Assembly (NCBI GenBank): GCA_022841465.1
Contig: JALHRL010000008.1
Location: 1-64,000 of the forward strand
Reading direction: 5' to 3'
Source of the DNA: Bacteroidia bacterium
Lineage (GTDB): Bacteria > Bacteroidota > Bacteroidia > B-17B0 > Aurantibacillaceae
Length of the DNA stretch: 64,000 nucleotides
The notes under the pieces were generated by a model. The model did not search any database. It was not told where the DNA came from and was given only the letters and a program-made list of their open reading frames with translations. Positions within the stretch are counted from its first letter, which is position 1; every line of letters begins with the position of its first letter. Shown piece after piece: positions 7,065-16,168 of the stretch. Both the position numbers and the translations under genes were made by a program.

Positions 7065-9488
7065 CTACCTCAATTCAGCGCCAAATTTTTCTTTGTAAGA
7101 AGAAATTAGTTTCTCCATTACTTTATCAATTTGTTTATCATTAAGTGTTGCCTCTTCACTTTGTAAAATAAAACTAAGTGCATACGATTTTTTTCCGCCC
7201 AATTTTTCCCCTTCATAAACGTCAAATAAATTTACCTCTTTTAATAATTTGCGTTCTGTATTAAAAGCAAGTTTCTTTAAATCATCGTACTTAACAGATT
7301 TATCCAATAACATGGCTAAATCTCTTCTTACACTTGGATACAAAGGAAGCTCAGTGAATTGAATTTTTATCTTTTTAGTTGCTTTTAGTAAGGCATCCCA
7401 CGAAAAATCTGCGTAGTACACTTTTGTTTTAATATCAAATGTATTTAAATTCTTTTTGGTTACACTACCAAATTCAACCAGAACATTTTTACCATCAAGA
7501 TATTTTATACCGTATTCTAAATTAGGGCAAGCACTTACTTCCATGGTATAATCGTTTTTACCAATACTTTTTAATACATGTTCCACTGTTGCTTTTAAAA
7601 AATAAAAATCAACATCGTTGTTTAACCCGTACTTATTCTCTTCAAATGCTTTGCCGCTAAGCAATAATGATAGACGCTTGCTTTCATTATACTTTAAACC
7701 GTTTTCTACATTTTTGGTATACGTTTTACCTATTTCATAAAACTTTAAATTACTTTGTTTCCTGTTTAAATTGTAGGCAACTGCTTCTAATCCGCCAAAC
7801 AACAAATCTGCACGCATTACATTTAAATCATTGCTTAAAGGATTTACAACATGAACCAAATTTTCTTTCTTTTCGTAATATGCATCTTTACTTAAAGATA
7901 AACACATTATTTCCGAAAATCCGTTTGACACCAAGGCATTGGAAATTTTCTCTTCTAATACTCTATCGTAATTTTTTTCTTCGTTAAACGCAGTAAACGA
8001 AATGCTCTTAGAAACTTCCACGTTATTGTAACCGTAAATGCGCATTACCTCTTCTACAACATCGGCTGGGCGAGTTACATCAGTTTTATATCTTGGAACC
8101 TGCAGTAATAAACCATCTGCACCTTCAGTTTCAATAACAATTCCTAAAGCCTGAATAATGGTTTTTACTTTTGCTTTATCAATATTTTTGCCAATTAAAT
8201 TGTTGCAATAATTATACGAGAAAGCTACTTTGTAGGGTTCTAATTTTTCAGGATAAACATCCGTAGGCTCCATGCTTAATCTGCCTCCCGCTATTTCAAA
8301 AATTAAATTAGCAGCACGAACCAAAGCAGTAACCGTCATTTCCGGATCAGTACCTCTCTCAAATCTAAAAGAAGCATCGGTTTTTAAAGAATGTTTTTTT
8401 GAAGATTTACGAATAAAACTTGGCTCAAAATAGGCACTTTCTAAAAATATACTAGTAGTTTTTTCAGTAACTCCACTTTCTTCACCACCAAAAACTCCAG
8501 CAATACACATGGGATCCTTCTCGTTACAAATCATTAAATCGCTTGCAGCTAAAGTTCTTTCAACTCCATCTAATGTTTTAAATTTCTGACCTTCTTTTGC
8601 TAAATCAACAATTACCTTTTTTCCGGTAATTTTTTCATAATCAAAAGCGTGTAATGGTTGGCCTGTTTCGTGTAAAACAAAATTGGTAATATCTACTATG
8701 TTGTTAATGGGCCTTAAACCTATGGCTAATAATTTGTTTTTTAACCAATCCGGACTTTCCTTCACCTCTACTCCACTTATTACACAACCGGTATAACGCT
8801 TGCAAGCATCGGCATTTTTAATTTCAATGCTTGCTTTATTTAAACCCGTAGCTTCGGGCAATTCATTTAATCCGGGTAAGTATACTTTATATACTTTTTC
8901 ACTTTGCTGAGAATTTAAAATAGCTGCTAAATCCCTGGCAACACCAAAATGCGAGGCCGCATCGCTTCTGTTGGGTGTTAAACCAATTTCTAATACAGTA
9001 TCATTTTCAATTTTAAAATAATCTGCAGCGGGTAAACCAATCTTAGTATCATCAGGCAACACCATTATTCCTGCATGGCTGGCGCCTAAACCAATTTCAT
9101 CTTCAGCACATAACATTCCTTCGCTGGCAACTCCTCTAATTTTAGATTTTTTTATTTCTAAGGTTTCACCCGAAGACGTGTGAAGAACTGAACCAATGGT
9201 AGCAACAATTACTTTTTGCCCGGCTGCTACATTTGGCGCACCACAAACAATGTTTAATTTTTCACCGGTACCAATATCAACAGTTGTAACTTTTAATTTA
9301 TCGGCATCGGGGTGTTTTTCACAAGTAATAACTTGGCCAATAACCACACCTTTTAAACCACCTTTTACGCTTTCAAAATTCTCAACACCTTCTACTTCTA
9401 AGCCACAAGCTGTAAGTAATTTTGCAGCTTCTTCTGCACTTATATCAACGTTAATTAAGGTTTTTAACCAATTATAGGAAATTTTCAT
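7065..9488 (-). CDS. pheT: Phenylalanine-tRNA ligase beta subunit
   Basis: An 807-residue protein, the usual length for bacterial PheT. It has the EMAP/tRNA-binding OB domain near residues 40-155 (VVIGQVITCEKHPDADKL, NIVCGAPNV), the B3/4 domain (about 210-390, with FRFERGTDPEM at its end), the B5 domain with PRYKTDVTRPADVVEEVMR, the inactive synthetase-like core, and the C-terminal anticodon-binding FDX-ACB domain (about 713-806, LPLYPSVRRDLAMLLD). It pairs with PheS (not in this window) as an alpha2-beta2 enzyme that charges tRNA-Phe and edits mischarged tyrosine. It is a single-gene unit here; its 5' side is a 330-base intergenic region. Confidence 0.97.
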   Translation of the reverse strand: MKISYNWLKTLINVDISAEEAAKLLTACGLEVEGVENFESVKGGLKGVVIGQVITCEKHPDADKLKVTTVDIGTGEKLNIVCGAPNVAAGQKVIVATIGSVLHTSSGETLEIKKSKIRGVASEGMLCAEDEIGLGASHAGIMVLPDDTKIGLPAADYFKIENDTVLEIGLTPNRSDAASHFGVARDLAAILNSQQSEKVYKVYLPGLNELPEATGLNKASIEIKNADACKRYTGCVISGVEVKESPDWLKNKLLAIGLRPINNIVDITNFVLHETGQPLHAFDYEKITGKKVIVDLAKEGQKFKTLDGVERTLAASDLMICNEKDPMCIAGVFGGEESGVTEKTTSIFLESAYFEPSFIRKSSKKHSLKTDASFRFERGTDPEMTVTALVRAANLIFEIAGGRLSMEPTDVYPEKLEPYKVAFSYNYCNNLIGKNIDKAKVKTIIQALGIVIETEGADGLLLQVPRYKTDVTRPADVVEEVMRIYGYNNVEVSKSISFTAFNEEKNYDRVLEEKISNALVSNGFSEIMCLSLSKDAYYEKKENLVHVVNPLSNDLNVMRADLLFGGLEAVAYNLNRKQSNLKFYEIGKTYTKNVENGLKYNESKRLSLLLSGKAFEENKYGLNNDVDFYFLKATVEHVLKSIGKNDYTMEVSACPNLEYGIKYLDGKNVLVEFGSVTKKNLNTFDIKTKVYYADFSWDALLKATKKIKIQFTELPLYPSVRRDLAMLLDKSVKYDDLKKLAFNTERKLLKEVNLFDVYEGEKLGGKKSYALSFILQSEEATLNDKQIDKVMEKLISSYKEKFGAELR

Positions 9489-9820
9489 TTTTTAAAATTC
9501 AGTAAAATAACAAACAGTAAAGATAACCAATAAGCCACAATAAAATAATTTAATACGTTTAAATTAGTTGTCACTCAAAAAGTTATTTTTTATTATGTGG
9601 GCGCCTTTTCGTGCTTTCTCTTCAAGCTCCGTAGTATTTTGCTTATGCGCTAAATCTGCCGGGGCTTTCCGTTCTATCACGGGCGCAGCATTACGTTAAA
9701 TTCTCAATGAAAACATCTACCGAATTTTCACTTCTTTTTCTAGATTTTTGATAAATTTTTGTCTCCTAATTTCAGCAAATTTTAACTAATTCGGAAGTTT
9801 TATGAGAAATGGAGTGCCTT
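9489..9820. other. Intergenic region with a GC-rich block, no gene seen
   Basis: This 332-base gap lies between the pheT start and the end of the metalloprotease gene, both on the minus strand. The flanks are AT-rich, but 9598-9695 is clearly GC-richer and contains GGGCGCC, TTCAAGCTCCG, GCCGGGGCTTTCCG and ATCACGGGCGCAGC. No open frame of plausible length, tRNA fold or intrinsic terminator was found. The block resembles degenerate copies of Bacteroidota intergenic repeats that contain GGGCTTTCCG. The pheT promoter should also lie here, but I could not find a clear TAnnTTTG box. Confidence 0.4.
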
Positions 9821-11845
9821 TTAATTAAGAACAATTTTCTTTACAAAAGAACCGTTTAATGTATTGACTTTTAACAAGTAAACACCTTTACTTAAATCAA
9901 TGTTTGAAAATATAAAATGCTTTTGGTTTATGTTTTCCCGCTTCAACAACTCTTTGCCGGTAATATCGGATATGATTACTTTATCAATATTTTCACCTAA
10001 ACTATTTATCTCTAATTTATTTTGAAAAGGATTTGGGTAAATTTCAATTTGCGAAGAAAGATTGTTTTCAAATAAACCAACAGTACCAATTAAATTAATA
10101 TCATCCATAAAAAAATTGTTTCCCGGTCCGTTTTCATCGGGAGTAAATTCAAATTTAAAAAACACATTGTTTTCATTTTGAAAACCCGTTGGATCTACCA
10201 ATTGTTCTTTCCATTCGCTTGCTGTAGGAATTTGGTATGACATATTATTAATATTTGCGCGTGTTGCCAAGTTGCTTCCTCCAACATTGTATATGGCATT
10301 CCAAGTTTGTCCACAATCTTTACTTGCGTATATTCTCAATAAATCGTTATTGTTGTTTTGTTGAGCGTAGGCGTATTTAAAACGTAGCTTGGCATTACTT
10401 ACATTGCTTAAATTAAACTTAGGTGTATAAAGTATTGCAGGTTCGCTGGGATTATCGGTATAATTATTAATAAACATACACTTTGTACCGGTACTCCCCG
10501 CATTATTTTTTTGCACAAACCCTGAGCCATATTGGGGTATAGAAGCAATCCATTGATTATTTGGATAAATACCATCTTCAAAACTTTGAACTACGTTTAC
10601 AGTAGATCCATTGTTAGATAAGATAGTAATGTATTGGTTTTTTGTAACAGAGTCACTTCCAAAACTATTACTAACCTTTAGCTTAACAGGCAATAAGCCG
10701 GAATTTCCAAAAATTAATTGTCCGTTTTGAATGGTAGATGTATTTATTGCAGCAGGCGAATTCCATTCCCAAGCAGTAATATTTCCGTTGTAACTATAAT
10801 CAATAAATGGATGCGTAACGTTTTGACAATTTACTAAATTTAAACTTCCAAATTCAGGTTTTGGCGGGCAATTATAATTAGGGTTCAATATTCCTGTAGC
10901 CACCATATTGGCCGAACTTACCAATTTATCTCTATCGGCAATGCTGCTTGCTAATACGCCATTCATTAAGTTAGACTGCCCCAATGTAAACATACGCGAA
11001 CAAAAGGCATACTCCATGTAATTTTGAATATTTTCTACAATGCCCGGAGTACACTCTATGGCGTTGCTTAAATTACACCAATTATGTCCTTCGGTAATAG
11101 GTGTATCGCTTACACCATCATCGCCACAAGTAACGTTAACATTATTGGTGTTTCCCCAAACATGACTTAAACCGAGCCAATGCCCTACCTCGTGTGTTAA
11201 AGAGCGCGAACCAAAAGGGCTTCCTGTACCAATACTTCCAAAATAATTATGCAGAATTACAATTGCATCGGCGTACACCGGAATGGTACCGGGTAAAAAA
11301 GTATAACCGGCAGTGCCGGCCGGTAATCCTTTAACCACATATATATTTAAATATTTATCGGGCGGCCAAGTGTAGGTATAATACGCTAAATCAATTATCC
11401 AATTTGCCTTAGAATCGTAATGGCGGGTAATGCCGTTGGTACACTTTCCATCCGGGTCAATAGAAGCAAGTTTAAATTCAATATTACAATCGCTTGCAAT
11501 AGTTTTAAATTCATTTACTATATCAGTAGTATCGGCATTTTGTTTTCTAAAATCTCTGGTTAAAATATTTATGGCATCTTGTACCTGTGCATCTGAAATA
11601 TTTTCTGAACCACCCAAGTGTAATATATGTACTACAACAGGAATAGTAAGGGTAAGGGCTGCCCTTTTAAAAGAAGCGTTGCTTTGAAACTGCTCAAAAG
11701 CTTTTAGTTTTAGCGAATAATCACTTACCTGTGTTTTAATAATTTCTTGAGCATAATTAAAACCACAGCCAGGCTGGTTTTGAGCATTAATTACAACAAG
11801 TAATAAAGATGCTGTAATTGCAAATAATTTCTTTTTAGTTCTCAC
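9821..11845 (-). CDS. Secreted M43-family (pappalysin-like) zinc metalloprotease with type IX sorting domain
   Basis: A 674-residue exported protein. A signal peptide (residues 1-22, ending VVINAQ) is followed by a short prosegment and the catalytic domain. The zinc site is HEVGHWLGLSH at 218-228 (ligands His218, His222, His228; catalytic Glu219). YMEYAFCSRMFT further on fits the Met-turn of M43 metzincins. Next come a PKD-like domain (about 343-415) and a beta-sandwich with FEDGIYPNNQW and MDDINLIG. The last 70 residues (IYPNPFQNKLEI ... KGVYLLKVN ... VKKIVLN) are a type A type IX secretion sorting domain. The start is GTG. It is presumably secreted or surface-anchored and degrades proteins or peptides. 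Confidence 0.92.
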   Translation of the reverse strand: MRTKKKLFAITASLLLVVINAQNQPGCGFNYAQEIIKTQVSDYSLKLKAFEQFQSNASFKRAALTLTIPVVVHILHLGGSENISDAQVQDAINILTRDFRKQNADTTDIVNEFKTIASDCNIEFKLASIDPDGKCTNGITRHYDSKANWIIDLAYYTYTWPPDKYLNIYVVKGLPAGTAGYTFLPGTIPVYADAIVILHNYFGSIGTGSPFGSRSLTHEVGHWLGLSHVWGNTNNVNVTCGDDGVSDTPITEGHNWCNLSNAIECTPGIVENIQNYMEYAFCSRMFTLGQSNLMNGVLASSIADRDKLVSSANMVATGILNPNYNCPPKPEFGSLNLVNCQNVTHPFIDYSYNGNITAWEWNSPAAINTSTIQNGQLIFGNSGLLPVKLKVSNSFGSDSVTKNQYITILSNNGSTVNVVQSFEDGIYPNNQWIASIPQYGSGFVQKNNAGSTGTKCMFINNYTDNPSEPAILYTPKFNLSNVSNAKLRFKYAYAQQNNNNDLLRIYASKDCGQTWNAIYNVGGSNLATRANINNMSYQIPTASEWKEQLVDPTGFQNENNVFFKFEFTPDENGPGNNFFMDDINLIGTVGLFENNLSSQIEIYPNPFQNKLEINSLGENIDKVIISDITGKELLKRENINQKHFIFSNIDLSKGVYLLKVNTLNGSFVKKIVLN

Positions 11846-11898
11846 TCTTTAAAGGTATTAAATTGTTTTATTTTTCTTTACTTTGTACCCATAATTTT

Positions 11899-13041
11899 AT
11901 GTTTCAAAAAACCATACAAGAGCTGTCTATAGGCATTTTAGGCGGTGGCCAATTGGGTAAAATGCTTATCCAAAGCGGAATGAACTATAATTTAAACATT
12001 TCCATTTTAGACCCAGATAAAAATGCGCCCTGTAAAAATTTGGTTGGAAAATTTGTGGTGGGCAGTTTAACCGATTTTGATACCGTTTACAAGTTTGGTA
12101 AAGACAAGGATTTGGTTACCATTGAAATTGAAAATGTAAACATTGAAGCATTAAAAAAATTAGAAAAAGAAGGTGTTGAAGTATATCCGCAACCACATAT
12201 TATTGAAATGATTCAGGATAAAGGCTTGCAAAAAATGTTTTACCAACGCAATAACATTCCAAGTCCTGATTTCTTTTTAACCGAAAGCAAAGCGCAAATT
12301 GCAAAATATGCCGATTTTTTTCCATTCTTTCAAAAGCTTCGTAAAGGTGGGTATGATGGCCGCGGAGTTGTAAAATTAGTTTCTCCGCATCATTTAGAAA
12401 AAGCATTTGAAGAACCAAGTGTATTAGAACGTTTAGTAGATTTTGATAAAGAACTTTCTGTTATTGTTTCCAGAAATAAAAATGGGGAAGTAAAATGTTT
12501 TCCGGTGGTTGAATGCGAATTTAATCCACAAGCTAATTTGGTTGAGTTTTTGTTTTGCCCTGCTAATATTAAAAAACAAACCGAAAAAGAAGCCATTGCC
12601 ATTGCCACAAAAATTATAGAAAAATTAGAAATGGTGGGGCTTTTAGCGGTAGAATTATTTTTAACAAAAGACGGTAAAGTTCTTGTAAATGAAATTGCGC
12701 CGCGCGTACATAATAGCGGGCACCAAACCATAGAGTCTAACATTACATCGCAATTTGAACAACAGTGGCGAGCCATTTTAAATTTACCATTGGGCGATAC
12801 TGCTTTGGTAAAACCCGGTGTTATGATTAACTTATTGGGTGATTTTGGCCACGAAGGTTTAGCCCGTTACGAGGGCCTAGAAGATATTTTAAAATTTAGT
12901 GGTGTTTACGTTCATTTATACGGCAAACTTCAAACTAAACCTTTTCGCAAAATGGGCCACATTACGGTGGTTGATGATGACATTACTAAAGCCAAACAAA
13001 AGGCCAAAATGATTAAGAATTTGATTAAAGTAGTGGCTTAA
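11899..13041 (+). CDS. purK: 5-(carboxyamino)imidazole ribonucleotide synthase
   Basis: An ATP-grasp enzyme of about 380 residues that carboxylates aminoimidazole ribonucleotide with bicarbonate and ATP in purine synthesis. The N-terminal LSIGILGGGQLGKMLIQ is the PurK opening; KLRKGGYDGRG is the ATP-grasp loop; NEIAPRVHNSGHQTIE holds the metal and ADP ligands near residues 262-277. I chose the ATG at 11899 because the protein then begins MFQKTIQELSIGIL; a TTG at 11863 would add 12 unconserved residues. The gene is divergent from the metalloprotease. purE is not next to it. The stop codon directly abuts a copy of another gene's 3' end. Confidence 0.95.
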   Translation: MFQKTIQELSIGILGGGQLGKMLIQSGMNYNLNISILDPDKNAPCKNLVGKFVVGSLTDFDTVYKFGKDKDLVTIEIENVNIEALKKLEKEGVEVYPQPHIIEMIQDKGLQKMFYQRNNIPSPDFFLTESKAQIAKYADFFPFFQKLRKGGYDGRGVVKLVSPHHLEKAFEEPSVLERLVDFDKELSVIVSRNKNGEVKCFPVVECEFNPQANLVEFLFCPANIKKQTEKEAIAIATKIIEKLEMVGLLAVELFLTKDGKVLVNEIAPRVHNSGHQTIESNITSQFEQQWRAILNLPLGDTALVKPGVMINLLGDFGHEGLARYEGLEDILKFSGVYVHLYGKLQTKPFRKMGHITVVDDDITKAKQKAKMIKNLIKVVA

Positions 13042-13100
13042 ATTACTTCCCAATTCTATACCCTATTCCAAAACAAAAACTAATAGTTGAAATACTTTGA
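13041..13100 (-). repeat. Detached copy of the 3' end of the beta-barrel gene (copy A)
   Basis: These 60 bases match 13955-14014 at 58 positions. On the minus strand they encode SISTISFCFGIGYRIGK and a stop, versus ...YRIGR in the intact gene. The reading frame stays open upstream for at least 25 more codons without similarity to the intact gene. It begins right at the purK stop codon. Confidence 0.9.
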
Positions 13101-13104
13101 TCCT

Positions 13105-13119
13105 CTACCGAGCGAATCC
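13105..13119. repeat. 15-base GC-rich junction motif, copy 1
   Basis: CTACCGAGCGAATCC occurs four bases after copy A of the duplicated gene end. The same string with one change (CTACCGCGCGAATCC) occurs at 42045-42059, at the equivalent position beside the second duplicated gene end. Confidence 0.65.
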
Positions 13120-13170
13120 ATAAATAAGTATGAAAAAGCACAAAAAAGTTTTGGATAATTAGACGAAGAA

Positions 13171-13506
13171 TTACCTTTCCAATAAACTTTCGATTTCAAC
13201 TTCAAGCTTAGGAAGGTCGCGAATAATTATTGCCCAAATAATATCGTCTGAAACGGAATCGTAACCATGCGAAATTCTGTTTCGGGTATCAACAATTTTT
13301 CGAGAGTTTGATATTTCAATATTGGGATTTTGACTTAAAATTCTATTGACAGCCTCTCCAATAATTTCGAGATTTCGTTCAATGGCTCTTTTTGTTTTAA
13401 GGTCTTTTTGAAATTCTTTAAATAATTTTTTGTCAGGGATAAATTGATTTATTTCAGAAATTGCTTGTTTAATATCTGAAAGCCAAACCTTAATTTCCTT
13501 TTCCAT
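13171..13506 (-). CDS. hepT: HepT-like toxin (HEPN domain, DUF86)
   Basis: A 111-residue all-alpha HEPN protein when started at the ATG at 13506; the longer frame from 13530 adds eight unconserved residues. RNRISHGY at residues 75-82 is the RX4HXY active-site motif of HepT (Arg75, His80, Tyr82). In characterised pairs, HepT is an RNase or its activity is controlled by AMPylation of this Tyr by MntA. It overlaps the end of the antitoxin gene by 17 bases, the standard arrangement of antitoxin first. The pair lies between two copies of a neighbouring gene's 3' end, which suggests that the module was inserted. Confidence 0.88.
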   Translation of the reverse strand: MEKEIKVWLSDIKQAISEINQFIPDKKLFKEFQKDLKTKRAIERNLEIIGEAVNRILSQNPNIEISNSRKIVDTRNRISHGYDSVSDDIIWAIIIRDLPKLEVEIESLLER

Positions 13507-13798
13507 AAACCAGTACTTTAGAATTTTCAATATTTTGAATTAAATATTGATTTTTAATGGCTCTTAGTTCAAGTAAGTCTACATTTCTTTTGAGCACTTT
13601 TTCCAAATTAAATTTAAGGCCAAAATAATTATCAGAATATGTAATGGGATCATTACTTTCAATGTCAACAATTAAATCTATATCACTTGTAGGTTTAAGT
13701 TCGTTTCTAGCCACTGAGCCAAATGCAAATAAAGACTTAACATGATATTTATCACAAAGAGCTTTGATTGATTCGATATTTAAAGAAATTAAATTCAT
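13490..13798 (-). CDS. mntA: MntA-like minimal nucleotidyltransferase antitoxin
   Basis: A 102-residue nucleotidyltransferase. The core motif is GS at 27-28, then Asp39 and Asp41 (GSVARNELKPTSDIDL), exactly the GSX10DXD pattern of MNT proteins. In the HepT/MntA family it neutralises HepT by transferring AMP to the toxin's active-site Tyr. It is transcribed first and overlaps hepT. The 158 bases upstream, between it and the beta-barrel gene, are AT-rich and should hold its promoter, but no clear box was recognised. Confidence 0.88.
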   Translation of the reverse strand: MNLISLNIESIKALCDKYHVKSLFAFGSVARNELKPTSDIDLIVDIESNDPITYSDNYFGLKFNLEKVLKRNVDLLELRAIKNQYLIQNIENSKVLVYGKGN

Positions 13799-13954
13799 TG
13801 CTATTTCAAAGATACTAAATTTTAAGAAATATTATCTCAATAGATAAAATCAATATTCTAGCGATTAAATTGCTTTAAAAAAAGGTTACGATTTTAAATT
13901 ATTTATGTTTTGAATCTCCTTCTACCTAAATTTTATAATAGTAATAAAGTACAG

Positions 13955-14014
13955 AATTACCTCCCAATTCTATACCCAATTCCAAAACAAAAACTAATAG
14001 TTGAAATACTTTGA
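13955..14014 (-). repeat. 3' end of the beta-barrel gene (copy B, in place)
   Basis: The resident copy of the 60-base direct repeat also present at 13041-13100. It covers the last codons (SISTISFCFGIGYRIGR) and the stop codon of the beta-barrel gene. The two differences from copy A are one synonymous Ile codon and Arg versus Lys. Confidence 0.9.
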
Positions 14015-14760
14015 GCAGTGTTTAAGTTATCAAAATAAGGCTTATTGATGTTGCGCCCGGTAGAAGAATAAAAGAAATCAGGATTTAATGAAAGTGTAAA
14101 CTTATCATTTAAATTTTTCTTTAATCCAAAGCCTAATTTAAATGCAAACCTGGTTTCAGAATTACTGGCAATGGTTTCGCTTACTGATGTTGCTTTTGCT
14201 GAACTGGGTTCAAAAACATACTCGGGAGTTTTGCTAACACATAAACCAACTAAAAAACGAGGAGTAAAATAATTATCTTCTCCTAACTTAAATTCATATG
14301 AACCACCAAGCAAAATAAAGTTATTACGCCAGTTTTCGTTCACCTTTAGCACATAATTATTTTTTTTCGCTAAGGCATTTTTAGAAAACTCTGCTTCTTT
14401 AAAATCGTTTGTTTGACGCGAGTAGGAAACTAAAAAATCAATATTCTCTTTTACTCTAATGGAAAAATTTAATCCAATAGAAAGGCCCTCACGCGCATAA
14501 CCTGCTAATGGATTTGCAAAATAATCGTTGTTATAATTTCCTATAGGTTTAGATAAACCAAAATGAAACTCAATTGAAATAAAATCTTTTTTAGTTACTT
14601 TTTTTGAGGTGTCAGCCGGTGCAATGCTATCTATAATTGCTGTATGAATTATTAAACTTGTATCCGGTCTTAACGTTGCTTTAACCGAAAGTGAATCTGT
14701 TTGAGCAAAGCATAAACTGCTAATTAAAATTAAATACGTTAATGCTATGCCTTGCTTCAT
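13957..14760 (-). CDS. Outer membrane beta-barrel protein
   Basis: A 267-residue protein. The signal peptide is residues 1-19 (ALTYLILISSLCFAQ). A Ser/Thr/Asp-rich linker precedes a barrel-like region from about residue 60, with alternating hydrophobic strands: FISIEFHFGLSKPIG, LSIGLNFSIRVKENIDFLVSYSRQ, FTLSLNPDFFYSSTG, and a final SFCFGIGYRI. It resembles the PorT/OmpW-like small barrels annotated as outer membrane beta-barrel proteins in Bacteroidota; no specific function can be given. The last strand is the part duplicated beyond the toxin-antitoxin pair. Confidence 0.75.
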   Translation of the reverse strand: MKQGIALTYLILISSLCFAQTDSLSVKATLRPDTSLIIHTAIIDSIAPADTSKKVTKKDFISIEFHFGLSKPIGNYNNDYFANPLAGYAREGLSIGLNFSIRVKENIDFLVSYSRQTNDFKEAEFSKNALAKKNNYVLKVNENWRNNFILLGGSYEFKLGEDNYFTPRFLVGLCVSKTPEYVFEPSSAKATSVSETIASNSETRFAFKLGFGLKKNLNDKFTLSLNPDFFYSSTGRNINKPYFDNLNTAQSISTISFCFGIGYRIGR

Positions 14761-14777
14761 AAGTTGAGTAAAGATAC

Positions 14778-16103
14778 TTAAATTTCCTTTTCTTCAAAAG
14801 TAATTCCCAATGAGTTAAGTTCTTGAAGCAAAGGAAGATATATTTCTTTACTTATAGGAATTTGAACTCCTGTTAAACTAAACTTTTTACTTAAGAAATT
14901 TTTTAAAGTAATAGCCAATGGTAAACCCACAGTTTTGGCCATTGCGGTATGTTCTTCATCATCACCCTTTACCATTAAAGATGAAGTAATTATTGACGCT
15001 TTCCCATTTAACTCAAACTCAAAAATGTGTTGCATAACAATCATATCCTTATCGCCAGGTGCCAACTTCCATTTTTCCTCTAGTAATGCTTGTAAAATTT
15101 GTGCAGGAGAAGCTTCTTTTAAATTTATTTTTTTGTTTCCAAACACTTCCAAATAATCTAGTTTTTCTTCGATGGAAGCATTGTAATTTACACCCATAAA
15201 ATCCTTCATTCTCGCTTTCAAATCTCCCGTTCCCTTTGGTAAAAACGAATCTAATAAATCTGCCCAGGTTAATTTATCGGCATTATTAATTTTATAAGTA
15301 TCATCGGTTAATCCCAGTTTCACAAATACATTCCAGGCTTCGCAATAACCCGGCATTCGTAAAGTTCCTCTTAATAATGTTTTTACCTGGTTCAACTTAT
15401 ATGGTTCTTTGTACGAAATACTATCACGGTTTGCGTATGCTTCAAACTTACCATGTTTACCCATATCAATTATTTCAGTTTGGGTAAACAACCTATTGTA
15501 TGGAATAAATTTTAATTTTCCGTTTTCTATATATTGAGCGGTACTTTGTCCTGCTAATACCACATTTCTGGGGTTCCAACTAAATTTGTATCCCCATGGA
15601 TTATTATTAAACTCAGGTGCTACAAGTCCGCCACAAAAAGACTTAAAAGAGGTAATGGTAGCGCCTTTCGCGTGCAATTCGTCAATTATTTTCATTGCAG
15701 AGGCATGGTCAATTCCCGGATCAAGACCAATTTCATTCATCAATAAAACTCCTTTGCTTTTTGCTTCCGCATCCAATTGTTTCATTTCATCACTCACATA
15801 ACTGGCGGTAAACAAATGCTTCCCAAACTTCACACAATCGCGGGCAACATCACCGTGCATAAACGCAGGTAACATAGAAACAACAACATCGTTTTTTTGA
15901 ATTAATCCGCTTCTTAAATTTTCATCTGTTACATTAAAAGATGTTGCTTCACAATTAGAAAAACCATTTGTTTTGGTTTTCGCCAAATTAACATCCATAT
16001 CGGCAACGGTAACAAACCAATTATTTGAAGCTGCATTGTTTAACAGATAAGAAATTAAACTAGAAGTAGAACGACCAGCACCTATAACTAAAATTTTTGT
16101 CAT
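14778..16103 (-). CDS. Saccharopine dehydrogenase family protein
   Basis: About 441 residues from the ATG at 16103; the TTG at 16112 would add three residues. It has an N-terminal Rossmann fold with ILVIGAGRSTSSLISYLL, then GLDPGIDHASAMKIID and the saccharopine dehydrogenase C-terminal domain with SFCGGLVAPEFNNNPWGYKFSW. This matches the reductase of the LYS9/AASS type, acting on saccharopine or a related lysine-pathway compound with NAD(P). Two substrates are possible and no lysine-degradation neighbour is present, so I do not assign a symbol. A TAAATTTG box at 16126-16133 on the minus strand, 22 bases before the ATG, is a likely -7 element. Confidence 0.85.
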   Translation of the reverse strand: MTKILVIGAGRSTSSLISYLLNNAASNNWFVTVADMDVNLAKTKTNGFSNCEATSFNVTDENLRSGLIQKNDVVVSMLPAFMHGDVARDCVKFGKHLFTASYVSDEMKQLDAEAKSKGVLLMNEIGLDPGIDHASAMKIIDELHAKGATITSFKSFCGGLVAPEFNNNPWGYKFSWNPRNVVLAGQSTAQYIENGKLKFIPYNRLFTQTEIIDMGKHGKFEAYANRDSISYKEPYKLNQVKTLLRGTLRMPGYCEAWNVFVKLGLTDDTYKINNADKLTWADLLDSFLPKGTGDLKARMKDFMGVNYNASIEEKLDYLEVFGNKKINLKEASPAQILQALLEEKWKLAPGDKDMIVMQHIFEFELNGKASIITSSLMVKGDDEEHTAMAKTVGLPLAITLKNFLSKKFSLTGVQIPISKEIYLPLLQELNSLGITFEEKEI

Positions 16104-16125
16104 ACAAATCAAAATTTAAAGATGC

Positions 16126-16133
16126 CAAATTTA
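16126..16133 (-). promoter_or_regulatory. Promoter -7 box (TAAATTTG) of the saccharopine dehydrogenase-like gene
   Basis: An exact TAnnTTTG match on the minus strand, 22 bases upstream of the chosen ATG. It lies in the 65-base divergent gap with the DUF4476 protein gene. No clear -33 TTG at normal spacing. Confidence 0.45.
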
Positions 16134-16168
16134 TTTCAATTGATAGATATTAATCTCTAACTTTAAGC

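Noticed and set aside
12200-12776. Two overlapping minus-strand frames inside purK
   Set aside because: purK is conserved throughout; these frames are Ser/Thr/Leu-rich shadows typical of AT-rich coding DNA.
13799-13956. A small RNA or extra antitoxin gene upstream of mntA
   Set aside because: The gap is very AT-rich with no stable hairpin, open frame or promoter box that I could identify.
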